Origin: Ephemerocybe angulata
Lineage: Eukaryota; Basidiomycota; Agaricomycetes; Agaricales; Psathyrellaceae
Direction: 5' to 3'
DNA length: 64,000 nucleotides
Assembly (NCBI GenBank): GCA_013368325.1
Contig: JAACJK010000163.1
Coordinates: forward strand, 2,728,001 to 2,792,000
Positions 46,442 to 57,189 of this stretch are shown piece after piece. Each line of letters opens with the position of its first letter. Positions within the stretch are counted from its first letter, which is position 1. Position numbers and translations under genes: made by a program. A model generated the notes under the pieces. It saw only the letters and a program-made list of their open reading frames with translations, was not told where the DNA came from and did no database searches.

Positions 46442-47234
46442 TCCACCGATGTGGCTATTGGGAGACAAGATTTCAAGAGCTGTGCAAGCCGCCTCATGTT
46501 CCCTGCTGGTGACTGTTCAAGTCTAATTAGGTCCAGCGAGCTCACGCTCGAGCGCCGCCAAAACGGCGCTTGTGAAAAGGCCCCATTTAAAACCCCCTAG
46601 GACTTCTCCGGAGTGTCCTGCCCTTCGAAACCTCCGCTAATCCAACCCATCGTTGCAGTGCAAGTTGCATTCGGTGCAACGCTGATCTTGCAAGGTCAAT
46701 ACGGCGGCAAAGCATATCTCGTCGCAAGGCATACTGCTTTTGGGCTGGAAGAAGTAAATTAGGTCGGTATGTGATATAGATGTCTGAGAGACGTACCAGG
46801 ACATAGCCGTACATCTAAAACGCCCCTCATCGCAATGTTGTGAGCAAAAGTGTTCCCATTCCCTCCCGCTCGTTTTCCTCCTGGACCTCTTCAAGTCGTA
46901 GAAATTCTGGGTGGGTATGCCTGAATCGATCGGAAGAGATTGGGAGTAATTGGAGGAGTTCGAGGGCCGACGTCCTCTTCAATTCCTGCTTTTGTCCTAT
47001 TGGTCAAAATTGACAGGGCTTCGGTTCAAAAGCGGGAGAGGGACATTCTACCTGAATATTCGAGCGCCGGGCCTCGGCGCTTGTGCATCGGGTCAGAGAT
47101 ATACCCCATTTGGAGCTTCCCCGGACCCAAATTGAGCTTGCCGAGCGGCTTGATGTGTGATCAAGTGACCTTTTGGATTCGCTGTCGATTTTTTAGCAGG
47201 AAACTGTTTCCTGACCTCTGCTACGTATACTACA
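46442..47234. other. Intergenic with a decayed duplicate of the NACHT 5' end
   Basis: Promoters of the NACHT gene (minus) and RPO41 (plus). Part of it repeats the NACHT first exon and promoter (see the repeat entry). Confidence 0.5.
46918..47112 (+). repeat. Degenerate copy of the NACHT 5' region
   Basis: Bases 46924-46975 closely match 46332-46382 (shared GGAAGAGATTGGGAGTAATTGG and more), and a second block near 47062-47106 (CGAGCGCCG...CGGCGCTTGTG...CCCCATTT) matches 46551-46589. The order is kept but the middle is changed, so this is an old partial direct duplication. Confidence 0.6.
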
Positions 47235-50200
47235 ATGCTCTCCCGGACCGCGCGCAGACTAGAGACAACTTTGCTGCTGTCTCGCCAGAGTCTGCCCAGG
47301 CCAGCCCGCCTCTCCCCTCGCCACTACTCCGCCCCCTCAAAACCAGCACACCACCCAGCCGCTGCAACGGCGACCCAGCCTTCTCCCGCCTACGAATACC
47401 CCGCATATTTCCCCCATGCCTCTTCCTCCTCCTCGACAGAGCCTGCCCCGTCGGGCTCGACAGCCCACAACTCGGACCTCGTCAACTCCTTCCTGCAGCG
47501 CCAGGCCCGGTTTACCATCCTCCCCGCGCCGCTGCCGAAGGGCGACAAGGGAGAGGACCCCATATTCACCGACACCCTGACCCAGGACAAGCTGGCGGTC
47601 ATGGACGCCTGCCTCCACAACCACTACAACGTCTCTCGTGCACGGACACTGTTTAATGGCCTGCGCGAGAGCAACGCGAACATCCTCACCACCGAGGTGT
47701 ACAACCGGATCCTCGCAGGGTACTTCAAAATGGGCGAGAAGGAGGAGGTGAAGCGGATGATGTGGGTTCACGAAGCGTGGAAGGTCTATCGCGAAATGTG
47801 TGCGGGACGAGAGCCCGTTCGGCCAGACACAAGCACCTATGCATTGGTTCTCGCTTCATGTCACCAGTGAGTAGCTTTCCCTCTATACCGTCGATATGGA
47901 AAGTGCTGACGGAGACTAGGTTTAATTTGGATGGTAAAATGCCAGTAGACTCAAAGGGGGCCATGAGTTATGAAGAAGTCCTCGACAACATCCGCACAGA
48001 CTCCGCCGCTCCCTCCCTCCTCGAAATCGTCGCCCACCCCGCCCTCTCCTCCGACGCCGCCACCATCATGCAGGAGCTCTCCCGCATCTCGCTCGCCAAC
48101 CGCGATGTCAATACCGTCAACACCCTCGCCCGCGCAGCCAGCATCGCCTCTGGCGCCGAAACCCACGAATTCCCCGAAGTCAAGTCGGTCCTGAAGGAAC
48201 ACAAGGACGCCGACGGCAACGTCACCTCCGAGGTCCCGTTCAACATCCAAAACCTGCGCGACCATCTCGCGTACGTCGCCTACGCCAAGCACGTCATGTC
48301 GGACGACATGGTCGCGCGCCAGCGCCACCTCGAGCTCAACGCCTACGAAATGGCCGCCGACCGCATCACGCTCCAGACCGAAAAACTCGCGTCGCTCGGC
48401 ATGGACGGGCGCTTCCGGGACAAGGTCCTCCAGGAGTACATGTACACTTGGCACGAGAAGCTGAGCGAGAAACTCAGGGCGGAGGTGAAGATGATCGAGA
48501 AGGAGGAGTTCCAGGGCAAGTTTAGGAACCACCATACGGAGCTGACGCCGTACCTGAGCCTCGTCGCTGCGGACCGCCTGTCGATGATCACGATTCTCGA
48601 GGTGATGCGGCTCACGGGTACGGGAGGTATTGCGGCTGGGATGAAGACGACGCGCGCGATCGTGTCCATCGGGAAGGCCGTGGAGAATGAGTACAAGGCC
48701 CGCATGTGTCGCGCGAATAATATCACCATGCCGGACACGTCGAAGCCGGACGAGAACGTCTTTACGGAGTTTGGGTACTCGAATCTGTATGAGCGGCGCT
48801 TGGCGACCGCGAAGCAGATGGGTGTCGCCGAGAACTGGACGGCGCAGTGGTCCCAGCTTACTCGGGCGCAGGTGGGAGGTGTCCTCTTGGAGTGTTTGAT
48901 GGATGTTGCCAAGGTGGTGAAGACCGCGCCGGATAGGAATACAGGGAAACCTTTGTGAGTGTCTTTCGATTTCTCTTTCGGTGACGATGGTGGCTGACTA
49001 GCATTGTAGGTATGACAATCAACCGGCGTTCTACCACGGGTACGAGTACGTTCGGGGCACGAAACTTGGTGTTATCAAGGTCAACAGTGCCGTTACGGAG
49101 CGCATCGCCAAGGACCCTCTGAAAGGCACGATCCACCCTCGCTACCTCCCCATGCTCATCCCGCCCAAGCCCTGGGTCGGCACGAACCAGGGCGCATACC
49201 TCTTCAGCCGGGCGCACCTCATGCGGTTCAAGGACAGCGTCGAGCAGGAAAAGTACATCGACTCAGCTGTGGCGAAGGGGAACATCGAGCTCGTGATGGA
49301 GGGCCTGAACATGCTCGGGCGCACGCCGTGGAACATCAATAAGCAGGTCTTCGATGTTGTGTTGGAGGTGTGGAATACCGGCAAGCGGGTGGGCAAGATC
49401 CCCCCGGCGGTGTATGACCACCCTGAGCCGACGCCGCCTGCGGACGAGACGGATCTGGCGGCGCAGAGCGCGCATATCCAGCAGATGAGGGCGTTTCAGC
49501 AGGCGTTGGCGGGTAACCATTCTGATCGGTGCAGTGTGAATTATAAGATTGAGATTGCACGAGCCGTGAGTCTCATTTATCTCTCGTTTTCTATGTGTTC
49601 TCTCTTACTGATGGTGTGTTTTTAGTTCGCAAACGAAACGATCTACTTCCCGCACAATCTGGACTTCCGCGGGCGCGCATACCCGATCCCTGTGCATCTG
49701 AACCACATTGGCGACGACCTCTGCCGTGGCCTCCTGCGTTTCGCGAAGGCGAAGCCGCTCGGCGTGCGGGGCTTCCGCTGGCTCAAGATCCACCTCGCCA
49801 ACTTGTACGGGTTCGACAAGGCGGACTTTGACGAGCGCGTGGAGTGGGTGCACGAGCGGGTGGACAAGATCAAGGACAGCGCGCACAACCCGATGACCGG
49901 GGAGCGGTGGTGGATGGGTGCGGACGACCCGTGGCAGTGTCTTGCGGTGTGCTTTGAGCTCACGGCGGCGCTGGAGAGCGGGGACCCGCTCAACTTTGAG
50001 AGCTCGTTGCCCGTGCATCAGGACGGGACGTGTAATGGGCTGCAGCATTATGCTGCGATGGGTGGAGACAGTGTGGGTGCGGCGCAGGTGAATCTGGCGC
50101 CTGTGGATAGGCCGAGTGATGTGTATACGTTTGTGGGGCAGAAGGTGGAGAAGATTATTGAGAGGGATGCGGCGCTGGGGAATGAGATTGCGCAGGCGCT

Positions 50201-51676
50201 TGTGGGGAAGATTACGAGGAAGTTGGTGAAGCAGACGGTGATGACGACGGTGTATGGGGTGACGTTTGTGGGTGCCCGTGAGCAGCTGCAGAAGCAGTTG
50301 AAGGATAGGGGCGATTTGAGCGAGGCGGTGTGTTGGGATGCGTCGGCGTATTTGGCGAAGAATGTGTTGATGAGTATTGGGGAGGCGTTTAAGGGTGCGA
50401 AGGAGATTCAGAATTATCTGAATTTGTGTGCGAGGGTGATTTCGAAGTCGATTTCGCCCGACAGGTTTAGGGCGAAGAAGGAGGAGGTGGAGGCGCGGAG
50501 GACGCAGATGCAGAAGGCGCGGAAGGGGAAGGCTGCGGGGAGGGGGAAGAAGGAGCCTGCTGCTGCTGTGGCGGCGGCGGAGGAGCAGCAGCAGGCGTTG
50601 GAAGGGGAGGGGGAGCAGAAGGGGAAGATGTGGAGGGGGGGTGTGCGCGTCACTGCGTCGGCGTTTAAGAAGGAGCAGATGACGAGCGTGATTTGGACGA
50701 CGGCGCTTGGGCTGCCGATTGTGCAGCCGTATAGGAAGACGATACGCAAGCAGGTTATGACGAACCTGCAGAGCGTGTTTATCTCGGATCCTAATGTTGC
50801 GTCTGAAGGTGTGTTTCCCCAACTTGTTGAATTTTGAGTGGTGACTGACAGGGTGATTTTTGGTAGTCAATACGGTCAAGCAGGCGACGGCGTTCCCGCC
50901 GAACTTTGTGCATAGTCTGGATGCGACGCATATGATGCTTAGTGCGATCGAGGCGAGCAACAAGGGATTGACGTTCGCTGCTGTCCACGATTCGTATTGG
51001 ACGCATGCGTGTGATATTGACTTGTTGTCGACGATCATCCGTGATACGTTTATCAACCTGCACAGCTCGGATATGTTGAAGCGGCTGCACGATGAGGTAC
51101 GCGTCTCTTCTTTCTCTCCTCTTGCTTAGTGAACCATGCATGCTGACATTGGTATTTTTGTTTTGCGAACAGTTCCTGGAGCGTTACAGGGGCTACCTTA
51201 TCCCTGTGTTGCACCTGCAGGAGAACACGACCCTTAACAAGAGGCTTGTGGAGGCGGGTGTGAAGGTCAAGATGACGCCGGAGCAGGCCAAGGCGTACTC
51301 GCTCCTGGGCAACCTCATCGAGGTTGTGGACAAGGTTCCTGAGGCCGGTCCCCAGCGCAATATGCTGGGCGAGGACGTCGTCTTCGTCGAGGGCACCGTG
51401 GACGGTGCGGCCCCGCGCATGCCGAGCGATGAGGAGATTGCGAAGGAGGCGTTGAAGGCGCTTGCGAAGAGGGAGCTTGTGAAGGAGGAGGGTGAGGGTG
51501 TGGAGGGGAGTGTGGAGGCGGTGGAGGAGGATGTGGAGGAGAGGAGGGCGAGGATGGAGGCGGAGAGGAATTTGATGAATAAGTTTGTGGATTTGACGGC
51601 TGTGTTGCCGCCGCTTCCGGAGAAGGGGTCGTTTGATGTGCGGGATATTCGCAAGTCGCTGTATTTCTTCTCGTAG
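47235..51676 (+). CDS. RPO41: Mitochondrial DNA-directed RNA polymerase
   Basis: Exons: 47235..47866, 47920..48954, 49010..49565, 49626..50808, 50867..51096, 51173..51676 (1379 aa). Single-subunit, T7-like polymerase that transcribes the mitochondrial genome. The N-terminus (MLSRTARRLETTLLL...) is a typical mitochondrial presequence. The following region includes a PPR-like stretch (about 150-210). Catalytic motifs: LPVHQDGTCNGLQHYAA (motif A Asp, near 873), RKLVKQTVMTTVYGVTF (motif B, near 938) and AAVHDSYWTHACD (motif C, near 1175). A basic/Ala-rich insert (residues about 1020-1070, KKEEVEARRTQMQKARKGKA and onward) interrupts the fingers and is longer than I expect in yeast. The C-terminus ends SLYFFS; the family normally closes with an aromatic pair. 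Confidence 0.96.
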
Positions 51677-52771
51677 AGGAGGACAGTGGTTTTGTTCCAT
51701 CGCTATCCCCTGCTTCCCTTTTCTTACCCCCTTGTCTTCCCCCCTAAAAATCGCGTCCCGTTTTCATGTCTTCCTCCCCCGACGCGGATGTTGTTTTCGG
51801 AATATGCTTGCATTGCATGGCCTTGTTCTACCCCCCCTCTCACTATTCTTATACGTAGTTTTTAGGCTCGCTCTCGTTGTTTTCCTTCCTTCCTCCCGAC
51901 ACACCATATATACTGATCAGCTTTGCATATACACCAACCACACACTACCTACTTACGATTCCGTATACTCAATGCCCCCTAGATATAATGTGTACCTTAG
52001 GATTTTTCTTTTATAGATGTAGATGGGTTTCTGGGATTTTGGGTGTGCTATTTATTGTGAGTGACGAGAATGGACTTTGCAGGAGTCGCTCTGCAAGTTG
52101 GAGTGGGTCGTGTTGCCTGGTCTTAGTCAAGAAGGGCGAAGCGGAGGCAAGAACTCGCTGCTACCGGCGGATGTCTCGGGATGTATGATACCATGGTCAA
52201 ATCAAAGTCAGTTCCCCTTCCCTCCTGACGCTCCAGAGAGAGTAAGCGATCCTCGTGGTGCTGTGGGATGTGTTACATAGTTGCAACCGACCACCCTAGG
52301 ACAATTTCCCGAGGGGTGCTCTACAGCCTCTACCTTGTCTTGTCGTAAACGGGATCCATCATGTCCAGAAGCTGCTCGCGGAGGGACAACAGGGATGAAG
52401 ACGAAGCTTGGTGCCAGGCGAGTTGGAAAGTCTGGTGTCTCTTATAGCAAGCTTTGCTTGACAGGATTGCCCGAGGTTGTGGAGCGAAAACGCGCTTGGA
52501 AGGCCACTTCTGATAGGTTCTCTGACGTCTGGGGATCCTGTAGGAAGACATGGTCTAGAAAAGTTGGCCAGGAAAACTTGCCTGCGTGGCATAGGCGGCC
52601 TATTCCGCAGTCTGTCTTCTGAACGAACGCAATTCGAGCTTGAATATCCGTGTTTGAAATGCAAGGGGTATGGTGGATACGGATTTTAATTCGGGTCGTC
52701 TACATCCAACGGTCCAACCACTACACTCCTCTCTCTATATGACTGTCTGACTGTCTCTTCGAGGTGACCAA
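51677..52771. other. Intergenic, 1.1 kb
   Basis: RPO41 3' region (C/T-rich around 51700-51840) and the 3' side of the ATP synthase subunit gene. No gene seen. Confidence 0.45.
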
Positions 52772-53308
52772 TCAATGGTGGGCCTCGGGCTTGGGGACAT
52801 CGGCCTCGAGGAAGGTGAGGAAGGCGTCGGCACCGGTGGACTCGTGGGCAGGGGCGTCGGCGGATGCGGAGACGGTGGAAGCTGGGACGGGCTCGGCGGC
52901 GTCGTAGGCGGAGAGCTCAGCGGCGAGGTCGGCGGGGAGGGAGGGGGCCTTGGGCGCGGGGGGGAGCGCGAAGGCCTTTACGGCGCCGACGTGGGCATCC
53001 TTGGCCTGTCCTGCTGGTTAGTCTGGGGTTGGGGTTGGGGTCGCTGGGTGGGACGTACGACGGGGCTGGGCTTGTAGGACTTGATTTCGCGGAGGTAGAG
53101 GTCCTGGACGAGGTCTGGGGTGTGGGGGAGGTTAGTCCGGGGTTCGGCTGGGTGAGACGTGGACTTGCCCTTGCGAGCGACAGCGGACGAGGCGAAGCCA
53201 CGGGTCCTGGAGGCCTGGCGGGCCTGGTCACGCTGAAAATTTAGTTCCGGCACTGGAAGTAGAGGTTCTCGGGCGACGCACAGCGATTCTGAGGAGGTTG
53301 GCGGACAT
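52772..53308 (-). CDS. ATP14: Mitochondrial F1Fo ATP synthase subunit h
   Basis: Exons (minus): 53308..53282, 53232..53169, 53114..53059, 53005..52772 (126 aa). A small peripheral-stalk subunit of the ATP synthase in the inner membrane. The presequence (MSANLLRIARDQARQASRTRGFASSAVARK) is followed by DLVQDLYLREIKSYKPSPV, the conserved start of the mature subunit h, then a VGAVKAFALPPAPKAP linker and an acidic C-terminus. Intron 2 has a GC donor (GCAAGT), the only choice that keeps the frame. The gene lies head to head with the ATPase inhibitor. Confidence 0.88.
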
Positions 53309-53507
53309 TGTGGGCTTGGACGAGACGAAAAGGCGTTCTAGACAGATGGATGTTGGCGAAAAGCGTGACGCCTACACGGAACGACCCGGCGCGCTCCTAT
53401 TGGTCAGCAGCCTGGGCCACGCCAGGCGCGCCCACCGCGCCCAGCTGTCTCTCCCCTTCTTATTTTATAACCACCACCACCACCACACCACTCGACTCAT
53501 ATCTACG
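53309..53507. promoter_or_regulatory. Shared divergent promoter of subunit h and ATPase inhibitor
   Basis: The two start codons are 199 bp apart and face away from each other. A CCACCACCACCACCACACCA stretch lies just before the inhibitor start. The arrangement suggests joint control of two proteins of the same enzyme. Confidence 0.6.
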
Positions 53508-53937
53508 ATGCTTGCTCTCCGAAGAACCGCTGTTGTCGCAGCCTCCAGCCGTCGTGCTGCTGTTGGAGCCGTCAGGATGTACACTGTTCCCGGACGTGCC
53601 GAGGGCTCTGTCGCACAGTCCAAGGGATTCAGGTAAGTTGGCTGGTGCCCCGTGGTCTTTGTGAATGTTGTACTCATGCGCTGTTATGTTTTGTAGCAAG
53701 AAGGAGAAGGCCCACGAAGGTGTGTTTGGCGGTCGATGACGATGGGCCACGTATTCAGACTCCCCTATTAGATCAATACATCCACCAGCACGAACAGGAC
53801 CAGATCAGGAAGCTCAGGGATGAAGTCAGTAGGATCTTATGCTGCGGGAAACGGAGGTGCTGATGATGTTTCGCCAGGTCGCCAAGAAGCAGGCCGAGCT
53901 CGAGAAGTTGGAAAAGAACGCTGAGAAGAAGCAGTAA
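53508..53937 (+). CDS. INH1: Mitochondrial ATPase inhibitor (IATP)
   Basis: Exons: 53508..53632, 53697..53719, 53772..53824, 53878..53937 (86 aa). It blocks ATP hydrolysis by the F1Fo ATPase when the matrix pH drops. The presequence (MLALRRTAVVAASSRRAAVGAVRMY) is followed by the inhibitory segment EGSVAQSKGFSKKEKAHEDQYIHQHEQDQIRKLRDEVAKKQAELEKLEKN, shown here only in parts: the GSVAQSKGF region at about residues 33-42, then the His-rich pH-sensing part (HQHE), then a coiled coil of Lys/Glu heptads. A 23-nt exon encodes KKEKAHE. Length fits the family. Confidence 0.9.
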
Positions 53938-55335
53938 ATGTGTGAACGTATGTGTCCTTTCGCTGCGGTCTGCCATACCTTCGCTAATGCTGGCTGCTTC
54001 GCAGTGCTGCTAGGGTACTAATGGTCTCGTATTTGCTTGTTTTTCTGTATCCCTTTCACTGCATCCAATAGCTGGAATTTCACCACTTTCAACTCGATGT
54101 GCCGTCATCGTTCCATTAAGGTTAGGGTTGCGCCTTGATGCGCAACACACGTCATGTCCGCACCAGGTTGCCGATGCGTTACCGCGCGCCGTCATATGAG
54201 CCATGTTGTATTTGTTTCTGCTGGCCTTGAAAAAGGCTCACGTCTTTGAACGGCTTACAGTCTCCGTTAGAGAGGTCCTCGAAGTTTTTCGAGGAGCCGG
54301 ATGCACGAAAGGGGTTTGAAATGCGAAGCAATACAATGTGGTATGTGAGTCAAGAATGACTTTGAGGACAGTGGTTACTCATCTCTTCATCGTTACCATC
54401 TGCACTGAGCTGTTACCAGTTGTAGCCACAACGTTACAAGCCATACTGAAGTCCTACAACCATCGGGAAGTTATGCCACTGCCCAAGATAGCAATGCTGC
54501 TATCCTCGTGGCTATCTACCTTCATTTGGCCATCCCAGCTTTCCGGGGGCGCTTCGTTCTCCTTCTCCAGGCCCATAAGTGGCCTTAAAGTGCTGATGAA
54601 ATAGGTAATGCCTGTCTTTACGTGAGCTTTAAGCGCTTCTCCAACACATCTACCCAACCGCTTCTCTACTTCTTGTTCTGACGAGAGAGCTTATCTCTGA
54701 GTATTGTATAGAGGCGCGCGTGCGCCATGCCGTGTTCCTGGGTTCTCTGCTGAGGAATTGCGGTGCCAGGGCGCTTGCAATCAATGGTGTTATGTGGTTG
54801 GGGTGCTTCGCGGTTGTGCCGTGGCGGGGTGGGCGTCTCGCTGGTGAGTTCTATGTTCCAGGATGTACGGGTGAGATGCGTGTTCGAGGCTTCTATCGTC
54901 CTTGGGGGTTATTAATGGCGGTTATCCCCATGCTTGCTGGAGGGGGATTGTGGCGGTATCGCTGAACTGCTTGAGCTCGATGGGTAAGGCGTGGTCTCGT
55001 TGAGTTGTGAATGCTACTATTATACCATCTATCTATCCGGAATCGTCTGGGTATTGAATTGAGGGAAGCTTTGTGGTGCCGTATATGCGAGTACGGTTTA
55101 GCTGGAATGGCTTTCTGAGGCTCGTTTGTTGGGTGGGTTTGGAGGACAGGTATGCCGGCAGAGTGGGAGATGGGCCGTGCATCTTGGTTTCTCGCTTCCC
55201 ATGTCGTCCTGGGGCTTTTGCTTAAATACTGGCGTGGGTTACTTGGGTTCTTTAGTATTTTCACTGTTCGGCCCCAGCTACACCTCCCGCTCCCCTTTTT
55301 TAGCATCTCCCCTGCCCAACGTCGACAGTGCTACA
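53938..55335. other. Intergenic, 1.4 kb
   Basis: No gene found. A perfect short hairpin (GAGGTCCTCGAAG-TTTTTC-GAGGAG region, about 54270-54296) is the only structure noted. Promoter of the protease gene at the right end. Confidence 0.45.
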
Positions 55336-56600
55336 ATGCTGCTGACAAAGCTCTTTAGTGTCTCGTTCTCTGTGGTGTCGGCGTTTGCTGCGCCGAACGT
55401 GCGCGCGCCGAGGCAGAGGATTTGTGGGACGGATATATCGCAGAGTGAGGTTGTGCAGGTTGAGAATAGCTTTGCTGTGAATAGGGTTCGGGGGAACAGG
55501 ACTGCGTTGGAGGCTGCGCCGTTGAAGGTATGTACATATACTTTTGCCTCGCTTTTGTGGGATGTGATGGTGCGGTATGCAAGCATTGACGAATATTGTG
55601 TAGGTCTATTGGCATGTCGTTACGAAGGATGATACGCTCAGTGGAGGAAATATTCCGTACGTTTGACGTCCTTCTCAACTCTCAGTATCTCGGGCGCTTA
55701 TTGTCGGCGCTTTTCCATATGCGATATAGGGATTCGCAGATCACGGCGCAGGTGGACGTTCTGAACACTGCGTATGCGAGCACGGGCGTGTCGTGGGTTC
55801 TGGCGGAGACAGACCGTATACGCAGCGCCGATTGGTTTAGCAAGGCGGACCCTGAAGGCGGACAGGATTATCAGACTGCGATGAAGGAGGCGTTGCATAA
55901 AGGTGGACCCCGGGACTTGAACGTCTACTCTGTTGGGTACGTCTGCTTAAAAACGATATACTTCAAGGTGAACTTGTCGTGCTGACATGTATCTGGTGTA
56001 CAGGTTCGAAGACTATGGTGGACTGCTGGGATACTCGACGTGGCCGTGGGACGTGGAGAGTCTCCCCCTCGACGACGGGGTTGTAATATTGTATTCGTCT
56101 GTGCCCGGGGGCACGGAGGTGCCCTTCGATCTTGGGCAGACGCTGACGCACGAGGCGGGGCACTGGGTGGGGCTGTATCATACGTTCCAGGGCGGGAGCT
56201 GTGTTACAGGCGCGTCGGGGGACTTTGTGGATGATACGCCTGCGGAAAGGAGTCCGGCGTTTGGGTGCCCTGTTGGAAGGGACACTTGCCCGACGCAGGC
56301 TGGCGCTGATCCTATCCGTGAGTGCCTGAACTTTGCTCCTAACTAAGGCAGGTGTTAACCTAAATTTGGGGTTGGGTTTTAGATAACTTTATGGACTATT
56401 CGGATGATGCGTGTATGACGGAGTTTACGCCTGGACAGGCGGAGAGGCTGCAGGCCGCTCTTGAAACGTTCCGCACGGTGGCACCTGGCCCCGAGCCTGA
56501 GCCAACGCCTGAACCGACTCCTGAGCCCACCACCGAACCTACTACGGGACCCAGTACCACGGCAACGTCGCCTGATCCCGCCACGGAGACCACGACATGA
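55336..56600 (+). CDS. Secreted M43-type metalloprotease
   Basis: Exons: 55336..55527, 55604..55656, 55730..55936, 56004..56317, 56383..56600 (327 aa). A signal peptide (residues 1-19) is followed by a propeptide-like part and VYWHVVTKD, the usual first strand of the catalytic domain. The zinc site is LTHEAGHWVGLYHTF (HExxHxxGxxH, residues about 199-209). A Met-turn (NFMDYSDDACM, near 257) follows, and the Cys pairs (GGSCVTG, FGCPVGRDTC) fit M43B, the pappalysin-like fungal extracellular proteases. The C-terminal 50 residues are a Pro/Glu/Thr repeat (PEPTPEPTPEPTTEP), probably O-glycosylated and not needed for catalysis. All catalytic residues are present, so it should be active. Confidence 0.93.
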
Positions 56601-57189
56601 TTACCGGACCCCATTACGACGGCGCCTGAGTCAGAGATGCCTAGGACTTTAGTGGGACCAGTTTGCGTACACACTCGCAATTAGACTGGAGGATTTGTAC
56701 TTTTGGACTATATGCTTTCGTATCGAACTTTTTCTTTTGTTTTTGTGGAGTTTTGTCTCTATCAGATGTGAATCAAAATAGGCGCCGTGCGCGCTTGTTG
56801 GGTCAGTGTGCATTCCTACTTTTTCAGCCGCCGTGGGTGCTTAGAACTCAGATTTCAGAGCGCCCAACCACAACCATGACTGCACTTCCACCGACCGGCC
56901 ATTTAACGCAAATCTTGGACCCATCCAGTCTACTCGCAGCATGCGCAACATCAAGGCGCCGCGAGCAGCATAATCAGCTGAGCCGACAGAGGCGGAGGCT
57001 GTGTGACGTACGCCCGCGCCTTCGCCGGCCTCCGTTTGTGTTTTGAGCTTCATGATCCCTTGTCCTCGGCAGAGGGGAGTACTGGGACACACACCATTGA
57101 TGATCATTGGGTAAGTTGGGCACATGGTATACTCTCGTGCAGCCATATATTAGGTTTAATTCAGCACAAAGCTGGAGGTCAATCAACTT
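56601..57189. other. Intergenic between convergent protease and P450 genes
   Basis: Contains copy 1 of the diverged repeat that flanks the P450 gene (listed separately). No gene seen. Confidence 0.45.
56826..56897 (+). repeat. Diverged direct repeat left of P450
   Basis: AGCCGCCGTGGGTGCTTAGAA followed about 28 bases later by ATGACTGCACTTCCACCGACCG. Both blocks recur in the same order and orientation at 59943-60016. Confidence 0.55.

Noticed and set aside
49605..51056. 483-residue Arg/His/Leu-rich frame on the minus strand
   Set aside because: Shadow of the RPO41 catalytic exons.
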